The notes under the pieces: model-generated
Databases searched by the model: none
Told to the model about the DNA's origin: nothing
Seen by the model: only the letters and a program-made list of their open reading frames with translations
Shown: positions 1-12,500 of the stretch, piece by piece
How positions within the stretch are numbered: position 1 is the first letter of the stretch
How the letters are laid out: every line of letters begins with the position of its first letter
Made by a program: the position numbers and the translations under genes
Assembly: GCA_013398295.1 (NCBI GenBank)
Contig: VZSF01017903.1
Span: 2,736,706-2,800,705 of the forward strand
Length of the DNA: 64,000 bases
Origin: Chionis minor
Taxonomy: Eukaryota; Chordata; Aves; Charadriiformes; Chionididae
Direction: 5' to 3'

Positions 1-500
1 TAAGCTCTTGCTTAGGAGAGGAGAGGAGATTTGTTTTCCAAGTATTTGAAACTTCCAAATTAGAACGTAATTGCTGAATCTTGGGCAAAGCCAGAGGGAC
101 CGGGGCAAGAAATTCTCTCCTGCTTGCTGCAAAATGGGTCAGGACACCTCTCCGTAGCTATCAGGGGGCTGCATGGGGGATGGAGGAGAGGAGAGGAGAG
201 CAGGGAGGGGTTGTTCAGAGTACAGGCAGCTGTTTGTGCTGCTGCTCTTGCACCATCCTGGGATGTGGCAGGGAAGAGGGACAGGAGGAAAGAGTGGTTA
301 AGAGAATTGAAACTACCCTGACCTGAAATGTGACGGTTTTTTCGTATACATCCCACTGAGCTGTAAGTGAGCGAAGAGTGACTTGTGTTACGTGACCTGG
401 ATAACTGTAGGGTTTTACAGCGAGGTAGGATGTGGTAAGAAGAGCAAACAGTAACATCAGGGAATATGGTCCAATACATGTGTGTTCTGTTTTAATTTAG
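1..500 (+). other. KALRN intron (3' part)
   Basis: Intronic. It contains short gagag-rich patches (13-30 and 184-205). No supported gene on either strand; the 139-codon minus-strand ORF has no recognisable domain. Confidence 0.7.
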
Positions 501-567
501 GTTTGTCTTAAATGAGCTGGTACAGACTGAAAAAGACTACGTCAAAGACTTGGGAACTGTTGTGGAG
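501..567 (+). CDS. KALRN: KALRN exon a: start of DH2 (CR1 helix)
   Basis: The exon follows a pyrimidine-rich ...tttaatttag acceptor and ends at gtgagc. It begins with the last base of a split codon and reads [20 protein letters not shown], the first conserved helix of a Dbl-homology domain (E-L-x-x-T-E-x-x-Y-V). The exon ends in phase 0. The preceding exon is off the left edge. Confidence 0.95.
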
Positions 568-3500
568 GTGAGCTGAAGCAAACCGTGCTATGCAAAATGT
601 TTTCCCACTAAAAAGCACCATGCTGACAAGTGACAACAACAAAAAATACAGCATGAGAAACAAACTGCTTTATTTTGCACTCTGCTTCCATGGTCCCCTT
701 CTCATGTTGACAGAAACAAGAAGAAATGCCTTTGGAAACTATTTTTATTTCCATCTAGCAAATGTTGTATTTTAGGTTTCAACTCCAGTGTGCAAAGGTT
801 TTTCTTGGCTACTCTGCTTGTGACAAACTCTTTCTGCTGTAATACAGCCTCGAGGGCAGTGGTGGAGGATAACTTATGCTCCTACCACTTATTTCATGCT
901 TTTCTTGCTGTCATATTGAGTAATGATAGCACATACTTTACTTGAGTTTACACCTTCACTAAAGTCCTGTATCTGAGTACCTTGCCAGAAGCTGGGTTTG
1001 GATCTGTGCTGAGGTGCCTGTGGCCCATGGATTATTATTTTGTGAAAAAAACACTCGAGATAATATAGTGTTTTGGGGTTTTTCTGTTAAAAAACAGTCA
1101 TAGTTTTTTAAGCTTCATCTTGTAAAGACCTCACTGATCCTGAGGGATCCCCTGTCAGAAGCAACTGACATACAGGGTCCAGTTTTTTTCCCAGCGAGGA
1201 GAACTGGAGGCACATGATTGAAGTGGACTTTTGGGAATGCTTTTTGGCATTCACTAGTCCAAGGAGAATTATCAGCCCATGTAACAGTGATTTTCAGCAG
1301 CTTCCAAACTTGAAGACTTGTTATCTTCTGTTTACATCATGCACCACTGGCAAACCTGACAGGGCTGCAGTGCTCCAAAGGCTTATAAAGAAACTCTCAG
1401 GAGGTGTGAGAAATCCTATTCATGTGACTCTTTAAACTTATTGCTTGGCTTTGTGCTCCCACAAAATGCCCTGGTGATGAATGGAAGAACTCTGTGGAGA
1501 GTCTGCCTTCTTTTTCTTACCAGAGAAGCCAAGAGCTTGATAAACTACTTTTGTTCAACTTTTATCTTCTAATTGCACTTGTCACTTCAATGACATCTAA
1601 TAATGGTTTGTATAAGTATGGTAGATATTCAGAATAAATCCTTTAAAGTTTTCTTTTAAGCAAAATGTGTAATTTAAAATATCTAGATGGGTTCCTGGTT
1701 TTAATTTGTACAGAAGGTATTTTAAGCCTTTTCAGTGTAAAAAATCCTGACATTAAACTTCTGCTTATTTGAAAAAAAAGGGCATAATTATTCTCCCCTT
1801 TCAAATGAACCCTTTGCTAATTGCTGATCATTAATCCTAAAGGGCTTCATGAAGAGGATAGAAGAAAAAGGAGTTTCTGAAGATATGAAAGGGAAAGACA
1901 AGATAGTATTTGGCAATATTCACCAGATCTATGACTGGCACAAAGAGTAAGTTTTTTGGTTTAGTTCCTTTTTAAGCACCTTTCTAACCGCTCATCCATA
2001 AAGGATTGGGGTATATGGTGTCTGTATGTCTAAGCTGCTTTTAATTGAACATCAGCAGGTCATTCAGGGCTGAACTTCCAAAGGACGTTGCCTCACTTTA
2101 AATGGTCTCTGTTGGTTTGTAAGTGCTGCTTAGAAACTTCACAAATCATTGCTGCCTTGAACCCTGAGAACATGTTCCAATTCATGTGCTTTTAGCCACA
2201 GTTTCACGATACACAAGATCCTGGTATAGGGCTTTGTCTACCCAATCAAAAACGGCACAACTGCATGATGCAAAGCATCGGTCCTACATAAACTCCTTTT
2301 TCCCCGTGAAAAAGCTTCAATGGGCTATAACTTTGCACTGCCTGGCTTCATGGGAGTGTGTTTGTCCTGCCATCTGTCACAGATACAGCTTTGTGCTGGG
2401 TCAAACACCATGCCACGGGTGCTGGTCAGCGTGACAAGAAATGTTGCACACTAGAAAAGTCTGCTCTGTGTCAGTGCTGCACTGCCAGCAGCTCTGCCAT
2501 TCCTCGCTGGGGAGTCACAAGAAAAGGCTCCATGGGAGGTATCAGTGTGGTCCATCCCTAGCTCCTGAGCTACTGCTCATGAGAGTCCCAACATGGCTCC
2601 CAGTGAGGTGCTGCCTGTGGGGTACTTGCAGGAAAGCTACTGAGGCTGCCTTAATTGTCTCTCTTGGATCACAGCTGTAGGCTCAATCCATCCCAATGAT
2701 GAGCAGTAGCAATGCTGGGAAGTTGTTGTTTCCTTCCCATGTCTTGATCTCAGCAGCATGAACGTCTTCACATGCAGCTGACAAGACCATGAAGGTGACT
2801 ATACCAGTAGTATTTGGCTAGTAGGGTGATAAAATGCAAATATTTTCAAGATACTTCTCATGTAAAAGCTGTCACAGGCTTTGGCCTGGGTGATGCTTTT
2901 GACTCTGAGTTAGGAACTCTGTTCCATGAAAATCTTACTCTGTCTTCATACAAGTAGCTTTTGAAAAGCTGTTGGAAACATAAGACTTATTTCAAACCCT
3001 GGGCCGTTTCCACTGTGACTTTAAGAAAAGCAATATCTTGCTTATAGAAAATATGGTCATCGTTTCAACTCTGCCACTCAAAAATACTCTACAGCTCTGG
3101 CTAACTACAACTTGAGCGTGCATGTGCAGTCTTGAGCAATGGACACCAGGCTTGATCTTCTTTCAGCTCTGGGCATTTCGCTCACCCAGGAAACATGGTG
3201 TCCTTCCCATCATGTGTCCCACAGGTGCTTGTCTTATGGCGTGGGCCTGTCCTTAGGTTCTAACCTAACCCTAGTGAGCGCAAAACAAAAAATGTCAGAA
3301 AAAGGTTAACCATATATTAAGTTGATACCAGCAACGGAGTGTTTTTACCAGTGCCATGTGTGATGATCGTTTTCTGTAACGCATAGGGAGGGATTCCCTA
3401 TTTTTAGTTCTGCATATCTGGGTCAAGAAGTCTTATTTAAATGCGGATGAATCTAACATTTATAGAGGATTGAATTGTGGAAGCAGCTGTATCTAATGGT

Positions 3501-6500
3501 AGCAATAGGGATGTTTAGTTGGGACAGCCGTCCAGTGTGCATCTTTTTTTGAGGTTCTGGGATTTCTTGGGACCAGACCATTCCAGGCATGTCCTCTCCC
3601 CAAATCTGGCTACTGTAGCAAATCCATGGAGGGATTTGAGACAGAAATTCTGCAGGGAAAAAGAGGAAGATGATGGAAAGGGAGATTGTCAGGATTTGCC
3701 TACCAAATAGAATAACCTACCGGTATTTCTAAAGTTTAGCTTAGCTGCCTTTGCCTCACTTTTAGGCATCCCAGTATATTCTTGGTAAGGGCATTCAAGC
3801 TAGAACAAGTGACCTCCTGAAAGCTGCAGGTCAGGATAGAGATGGTGTTTATGGATTACTATTACTATTTGGAATTATGGTATATTACTAACAATAATAT
3901 ACTGAAAAACAGCAAAAAACAGAACGTACCAAAACTCCACCAGCAAAAATGTATTGATTTTTTTATTCAAGTGGAAACTTCTGCATTTCTTTCACATTGA
4001 CCAGTACTCCAAATCTGCTTATGCAACTAAGAACTCCTGGTAAAGCTTCAGTTTAATTTTCACAAGTGTTTTGGTATATGGAAAAGTTCTACTTTGGGAG
4101 TTCTCAGTGAAGGAAAGCAACTCTTACAATTAGATAGTAATTGACACTTTTAAAAAATGGAAACCACTATAAAAGTAAGAAGAGCAGATAGTTTGCAAGA
4201 CAAGACCTCCATATTTCACAGCTCTCATCTAATGTTTTAGAAATGCCACCATTAAGGGCTGAAGCCAAGCTTACCTTTTCATTTATTATTGAATACTATA
4301 CCTAAAATTGCACGGATATATCTGAAGGATGACTAGTTTGCTGCTGGAATGACCCAAAGAAATGCTCTGAAATGCTGATATCCTTTCTTTCAGCTTTTTC
4401 CTGGCTGAACTGGAAAAATGTCTTCAAGAACCTGAGCGTTTAGCACAGCTCTTTATTAAGCATGTAAGTTTAATTTTGTTACCTGTTTCTAGTATAATTG
4501 TCATTTAGGGTGCGATGACTCCTTTGCGAAAAACATCTACGTGTGTCAACTTGATACTTTTACATGTCTGAACTTAATATAAATGTGGAGTAGCCTTATA
4601 GTTATGCATCTTCAGTGAGCAGCTGGATTGAACTAAAGCATTAATCATTGCTTTCTTCAGACTTCTTATTTTGGGGGCAAAATTGGTGTAGCCAAGGACA
4701 TCTGCCAAAATATAATCATGGCAGGTACTTGCCAACTGCTACAATTGACGCGTTTGGGTGATACTAGCTAGGGCAGAACACTGTAGCAAATTTCAGACCC
4801 ACCAGTTTGGGGCCGACATTTCTAACTGGTTACCCCTATGGAAACCTCCCATTGCCTAAGTTGCAGAAGTGGCGAACAGAACCAGTTATCAGTTTACTTT
4901 CCTACTTCAGCAAAGTAAATCTTTGAGTAAACCAAAAATAAGGAAGACCAAGCAGAACATCTTAGCAACTTTCTGCCAGCTTTTAATAGCAGGACAGAAT
5001 GGTAGCCGATTTCTCACCAGGCTGCTGTGCATCTTGCTTTCACAGGAGCGGCGATTACACATGTATGTGGTATATTGCCAAAACAAGCCACGATCTGAAT
5101 ATATAGTAGCTGAGTATGAGGCGTACTTCGAGGTAAGCATCGCTCATTATATGTACACTGCTACATACAGCTGTGGGTCCTCGTCAAGTAGACCTGTGGG
5201 GCCCGGGACCAGTGGGGTTTGTCTATAGCAAATTCTAGAAGATTTTGATACTGCATACGCTGCTGAAGTCTCTGCTACGGGGAAAAAAAGTTATTTCATG
5301 TATTTCAAATTCTCATGTTGTTCATTTCTAATACATATTTAATCCAGTACTTACTGTCTGTCGCCCTCAGAGTGCCACAACTGCATTGATTTCTGTCCAA
5401 AATAAAATAAGACTTTTTAATCTGTAGTCTACAAACAGGGAGGAGGTATAAGTCATTGGAGCTGGGATGGTGCCTCTCATAAATTCTCAATAACTTTGTC
5501 TGTTTCAAAAAATCTTTGGGGCTAGACGTATTTAGATATTAATGTGAAAGAAGCTCGTTTAACAAGGGAAAGATGTTTCGTTTCACCCAAGGGCATGAGG
5601 CATGCTCTGCAGGACTTGTTTGTGAGCTAATCCCTGCTGCAGTGGAAAGAGCAGTCTCTGGACCTTGCGGTCCTGCTCGGTCAGCTCAAAGGGGGAAGGG
5701 ATCCTGTGCTTTCCAAAGTCTTCCAGCTCGGTCATGACTTTTACCCAGTCTTTGCCTAAATAGGGTATGCCAGATTTTTAAATCCTCTAACATTCCCTCT
5801 TGCAAACAAAAGATTAAGAACAGACCAACTTTCTGTGGAAATAAGCCTCTGCTGAGACATTTTATCATGTTCTCTGTCTTACTCTGTGATTGTTTGCAAT
5901 TGTTTTTAATCCTCAATTTTTAGGAGGTTCAACAGGAAATAAGCCAACGGCTAACCATCAGTGACTTTCTGATCAAACCCATTCAAAGAATAACTAAATA
6001 TCAGCTTCTTCTCAAGGTAAGTGGAAAGATATGGTTTGGACTAAAGTGTGGTCTGCATCTTGCATTCGATGCTGTTATTTTAAATCAGCTTTAGTTTTAA
6101 CTGAGGTATAACTTCGTCAAATAAAGAGGAAAGAGGAGTCTGCTTATACACGGGCATACAATGACAGAGTCCCATGGAAAATGTCCAGAGACCAGAAGGG
6201 CCACATCTGTGACAGTAGTTTGCAATTGATGATAATCAAAAGTTTGGGATTTTTTTTATTTACTGTTGGAATTTTTTAATAGACGAGTAAACTTCAAATA
6301 GGAATTTTCTTTCTTTGAAGTTTCAGAACAAACTTGCATTTGATTTTTTAAAATTGCAATAAAGACACACACAGGAGTGTTAGCAAAGCCTGTCTTTGGT
6401 GCTGAATGGTATGATTCTAACAAACACTGTAGCCTCCAGTTCTGAATATCTCTCTTCAGACTTGCTTGAAAAACATATTTCTAGAATATTCTGATGTATG

Positions 6501-9500
6501 CAAATTTGGGGACCCCACCATAATTTTTTTCCCAAGGAGTCTGACTAGTCTGGCTTCTGCTGACTTTATCCACAGTGCCAGTTACTCAGCATTTCTGAAA
6601 ATTCATCCGTAGGGGTCTCAAGCTAATACCTAAAATGAGGCGTTTCTGAACCATACCCTGTAATCTCCAGCAGTACCGGGGCTCTGAGCTGGTTTCTTCT
6701 CTTTTTTGAACTAGTCTCAAGCAGGCTGCCATCAGCCCGCAGTTTGATAATTGCACACTTACAAAGAGACAGCGGCATGTTCCCTGAAATGCCAAAAGGA
6801 AAAGAAAAATCTTCAAGTGTGTGTGGTCTTGTGGCTTAAAACAGGGACCAAGTAAGCATTCCCAAGGGCTAATCTCAGCTTTGTCTTTTTTCTGTGATGT
6901 TTTAAGCAAACATCCGCACCCCTTTTCCGTATCTATAAAGTGGTTAAAATGTTCAGCAACCTCTGAAGGTGAATTTATTAATATTAGCAACTTCCTCGTC
7001 AGAAAATCACATGCTGAGCGTGCTTTTTCTTTTTCAAAGTGGCATCTTTTGTTTTCTCTTTCTGAAGTGCCTTAATGCAAACCTTTCTGCTTTCTCCAGG
7101 ACTTCCTGAGGTACAGTGAAAAAGCTGGTCTGGAGTGCTCTGATATAGAGGTACGTTTTCATGTCCTGGACAATAGCGCTACGTTATCTAATGGCACTTT
7201 ATATGGAAGAATGAAAACCCCAGTATTCCTCTGACAATAGTTGAAGATCCCGCTGGTGTTCTAAACATGGTATTTCTCTTAGCTTAAGTCAGGAGTAAAA
7301 GATGAAGGCACAGTCCTGCACTGTAGGCGCACCATCCTCTTTTGGCTATCACCATACATCTTCAGTGCATGAGGGCTTCACCATGAATAACTGCTAGCAG
7401 TGATTGCACTATTGAAGTCCATTATTTGACACTTTGCTTTTAGGAACCCTCTGATTCTCTTGTAATAATACAACATCCTTTTTCCTTAACAGAAAGCAGT
7501 TGAATTAATGTGCCTTGTACCGAAACGTTGCAATGATATGATGAACCTGGGTCGCCTCCAAGGCTTTGAGGTATGTATCTGCATTCTGCTTATAGCAACT
7601 AGACAAGGAAAAGTATTTTCTCTTCCTATGATTGTGTCTATAGTCTGCCCTACTCCAGGCTGTTTACGTAGTGCTTGTGCTTCCCCAGTGCTGAGCTGCA
7701 TGCTTTGGTGAGGTTTCAAAGGTGGGGATGATACTCACTCTAAACTTGTGACAATCTGTCTATTACTTCTTCAAAACACAAGGTCTATTAACAACTTCTG
7801 CAAGCTTGAATTAGACTTCTTATTATCTATTGCCAGCGCAAAACAAGCGGTGAACCAGACTGCTCTGCCTGTTTGTAAGGTCACCTGGCATTAACGTGTT
7901 AAGAGCTCCTTCTGAGTTTAGCAACAGCCAGGAGGGGACCTGTGAGTTACAACCCCACAGGTTACAGCTTGTGGTTTGTAACTAAGCCAATGTAGACTTT
8001 GGCAGTCATAGTGAGATGTCTTCTCTCCAAAATCGAGTCAAGTTTGTCTTACCCTCTTAGGCATCATAGCGTTCCTGCGAACAGGTAGGTCCCGGTTTTA
8101 TTGCACCTTCAGAGGTGTTGTGTCACTGCCTGCTGGCTTACGGGGTGATGGAGAGCACATGACTAGAGGGAATTCGAGGTGCTGCAATAACAAACTACAT
8201 AATGTGAAGCGTGTTTGAAATTAAGTACAGAACAGTCTACTTGAGATCTCTTGGTTTTGGTTTTATATGCACAATCAGTGGCAATGAGAACAAAGAAAAC
8301 CTGTGATTTTCCTTAAACTGAGCTCTTGATTTACAAGATTGCTGCCTTGATAACTTAGCGGGGGTATGTCTCACATGAATTCAGTGCTGCTTGGAAAACT
8401 TAGACTGCACGAAACATAGCAGATTGCCTTGTGGGATCATGGTGGGTCAGGGTTTATAACGTTGGTGCCTTGTCTGCTTCTCAGGGCAAGCTGACAGCTC
8501 AAGGCAAGCTGCTGCAGCAGGACACATTCTACGTGACAGAGCAGGATTCTGGAGTTCAGTCTCGACCGAAGGAGCGCAGGGTGTTTCTCTTTGAGCAAAT
8601 AGTTATCTTCAGCGAACTCCTTAGAAAAGGATCTTTAACACCAGGCTACATGTTCAAGAAAAGCATAAAGGTAAGAAATAGAGAGGGAGAGGCATATTCC
8701 GTTTGATGGTCATGTAAGGAAATCTTACCAATTTTCTGTCCTGTGAGACTGGTCCATCCTGTCATAGGTGGCCAACAATTTGCAGAAAACATTTGTGTTT
8801 GCCTTTTAGTGGATCAGAAGCCGTTTAAGACTGTCTCTAAATAAACCACTGGGTGTCTAAATTTACTAGGGGATTTTTACAAGGAACACAGCCAGAGCAG
8901 GTCCTCTGTCATTGATAGCTCTGAGTTAGCAAATGTTGCTACAAAGCCTGGAGTACTCAAAGAAAGTATATAATAGTTGCCTTTAAGCATGATCATAAAA
9001 GGTGGGGGAAGTTGTAGTATCCAAAACAGTCATTTTACGCCAAACTGGAAGTCAATATTAAGCCTCTGTGTGACATTACTGGAAATACTCTCCTTAATTG
9101 GGGGGAGTGCTCTTAGTACAAATGTGAATGTTGCAAGAAGACAGAACTATTTCAAAAACAAATGAAAACACACACGGTTCTAAAAAATGCAGCTATGAGG
9201 AATTATAAAACCAGCTAAACTTTAGAGAAAGTTCTAAGAAAATAATTTTGGGTTTAAAACATCTTTACAGATTATGGGTCTGGAACTAGAAGTAAAAACT
9301 GAGAGTGACCAGGGAAAATACATATTTATTTGTTTAAGGGGTTTTATGCTTGTTTAACAAATGCAAAGTTACCCCCTGAAATGGTAAGAGAAGGTGAATG
9401 AATGCTACACCTCTCCTGGTAGAACAGCCTTTGCTCTGCCTGCAGAAAGCGGAAAATCACTGGTTCTTTTGAATGTCTTGATCATTCAAAGCTCCAGTCT

Positions 9501-12500
9501 GGGATTGATTTCTTTTTCAAAGATACAGGTTAAAAAGAGATGTAGGAGAATGCATTGTTTGTGCTCTACATTTTAAATAGTACATTGATACGAATGAGAA
9601 GAGAACAGTATCAGGTGAAATAATGCATGTTAACCATATATAACTAAACAAATCTGTGATAAACAGCATATTTACTGAAATGAAGGCATCTTCTTGGCTG
9701 ACAGAAACTGCAGCATTTACTGAAAAGCCTATATCCATTTGCAACTCAGTGTATCTCGTAGTTTCCAACCAAATAGTAAGCTATAAGGAAAACCTAAAAT
9801 GTACAAATAAACAAACATCTTGATTTAGATGATCAGCTTTAATTTTTTCTTATTGCTGATTTAAGTCATTATTAAAGTTGGAGATGGAAATAACACGAAT
9901 CATTTTTACTTTGGTTTATTGTATGTATAACAATGAGGCTTTTATCTGCAGGAAACAATTCCTGAATTGTATATTGTAGATAAAGAGAGAAAAATAAATC
10001 TCTCCTAATGTCAATAAAATTAGCGTGCCTCAAGGGTATGAGCTGCTTTTCTAGTTAAACAGCCTATGAAAGTAACGCTGTTCCCACTGCCTGAGTTTAA
10101 AATTTTTGTGATGATTTTCCAGTTCCTCTTTTCTTCCATTTGGCAAACAGCTCGTTCTCCTGTTGAGTGCCTGCAGCAAGTGTGGGATCCCCTGTGGCTC
10201 CATGTGCATCTCCCCCACCGCAGCGTGGAGTCTGTGTGCCGGCAGCTCTCCCAGCCCGTGCCTCAGCTGCTGGCTGCTTTTGCATTTCTCTCCTGCTTTC
10301 CCACAGAGATGAGCTGTGGTCCACAATGGAGCAGAACCATTCCCTATAGCAGGACCATTCCCAGCCTCTCTGGGCCACAGGTGTCCTCACCTTGCAGTGG
10401 AGCCTGAGCTGGGTGATTTCCTGGAGAGAAGGTGTCGCATAAACAAGCTGCTTCATCACAGGTCTTTCATAACCCTGCCCTAAAAGTGGGCATCCAGAAA
10501 CTGCATCTGGTCTGAGTTCAGGAGCCAGAGTTGGAGGAGGCTTTGCACCGTCAGCTAGGACCAAGTTTCTTTGACCTTGATTCAAGCGCTGACAAGATCT
10601 TGCTGGGCAGGTTGAACCCAGTTATCAGGACTGACTAGCCACCTTTGGCTAGCTTTGTTACCATCTGCAGGTCCCAGGTCGCTGGGAGGCACTCCCTGAG
10701 AGACAGGGAGTGTCCCTGCTGGTCACATCTTCCCACGCAGCAGGAGGACCTCACCAGCACCAGAGACCCCATGTCTTTACTCTGTGTCACAGCTACTGCT
10801 GAGCACTGAGGTCACTCCGTTACAGTAAGAAGTTTGTACGACTTCAAATGCAGCTGTTCTGGTCTGTCAGGAAGGTGAAGCTCCCAAATACTGTTCCCTC
10901 AGGTCTGTCACACTCAGATTGTGATAGAAGCTTCATCATGATGTCCTATATTAGCAAAGAGCCCTTCTTTATGCAGCAGGGTAGTTAGTGTTCAGAAATA
11001 GCACATCCCTTCTTGGCTACATCTCAGTTGGATACCTTTCAGACTCTCAAAATACCTAAGTGGGTAACCTTGGCAAATGCATCTCCCCGAGACCCAAACA
11101 GCAGGTTAGGGACTCTGATCTACAATTCTTTTTCCTGGATTCATACCAGAATTGACTTGCTTGCTTTGGTTGTCAACCAGAGGAGCAAGAGCTCAGACCA
11201 GGAGGAAAAGCACTGTCCAGGCTCACTGTCTGTCCCTTTCCTTGTCCCCATGTCAGAGGAGTTCCTGCCTTTCCCTCGTACTTCACAGGGACCCCCAGAA
11301 GAGAAGGAAGAGGCTCCTTCCATCTTGCAGTTTGAGTGCTGGACAGTATTCAGTTGTGGAGTTCGTACCTTGACAGATGTTCAGAGCGATTGGAAATAGA
11401 CTTTTAGAGGGACATCATTGCCTTAGTCTTCAGAGCTGTCTACTTTTGACATGGAGGGCTATGCCGACCTGTTCTTCTTGACTATCATAGGTATAACTAG
11501 CTCAGGAAAGGTTAAAGTTATGGGTACACTTAAACAGAAACTTCGCAAGGGCAGGATAGCAGCCAAAATTGCCAAGCAGCCAAAATTGCCAAGCATGAGC
11601 TTTCCAGAAAGACTATCTGTGCCTATAGTCAAGTGAAGTGGTTGCACCCAGATGACAGTGTGATCTGCTAGAAATAAGAAGATCTGTTGGAGCATCAGGG
11701 GAGAATTGCTCTTGGTTTTTTGGTATATCCTTGCGCACAGTTCATTCCATTTTTAAAATACTCTTGTAGCTGAGACTTTCCCACAGAGACTAAGAAATGT
11801 AAACACTTATTTAAATTGGAGGAATGATAGACTTTACTAAAATCTTAATAGGAACATTTTAACTCTATTTACAGGTTACAGTAAATTTTTAGCACATCAG
11901 TCCGGTCTATGTTACCTTAAAATAGAAGTTGTAATTCAAGACAAGGCAGGTGGATGTCTGGTACATCTGTCAGAGCTGTATTAAGCATCGTATTTAAGCT
12001 TAAGATTTATCTGCCTAAATCTAGATGAGGCAAATTCTTCTGATTATGATCTGACAGTCTATTATTGGACTCAATTATTTTCAGGAACTTTTCACAACAA
12101 TTTAATTCTGATTCTTGAGTAATATTAAGTCATGCTCCATGAAACACATGCTTACCTTGGCTTGTTTCAGATGAACTATCTTATCATTGAAGAAAACGTG
12201 GACAACGATCCCTGCAAATTTGCTCTAATGAGCCGGGAAACATCAGAGAGAGTCATTTTACAGGCAGCTAATCCCGAAATTCAACAAGCTTGGGTACAAG
12301 ACATCAACCAGGTCCTGGACACACAAAGAGATTTTCTAAATGGTATGTGCATAGTCTTTGCTCTGTTTCCCAAACTGTGACGCTAAATAGAGTTTGAAAT
12401 CTTTGTGTCTTTGTTCCCTCTACCAGAAAAACGTTCAGCAACTTCTTCTCATAAGGAGAATCCCAAGGAGAAAACTAGAGCCCAGTCTGCCTGTCATTAA

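Larger units (their letters stand above)
568..7099 (+). other. KALRN introns between exons a and f
   Basis: Introns 568-1842, 1947-4393, 4464-5045, 5133-5923 and 6017-7099. They are AT-rich with pyrimidine tracts before acceptors. I see no repeat family, RNA gene or additional exon that I can support. Confidence 0.6.
7571..12170 (+). other. KALRN introns around the PH2 exons
   Basis: Introns 7571-8484 and 8671-12170. The second holds a GC-richer, repeat-like block (about 10100-11640) and a perfect 17-base tandem duplication (11561-11594). No gene is supported. Confidence 0.6.

Noticed and set aside
10097..10585. 162-codon minus-strand ORF
   Set aside because: No recognisable domain, no splice context and no promoter signal. 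It sits in a KALRN intron in GC-richer DNA where long chance ORFs are expected.
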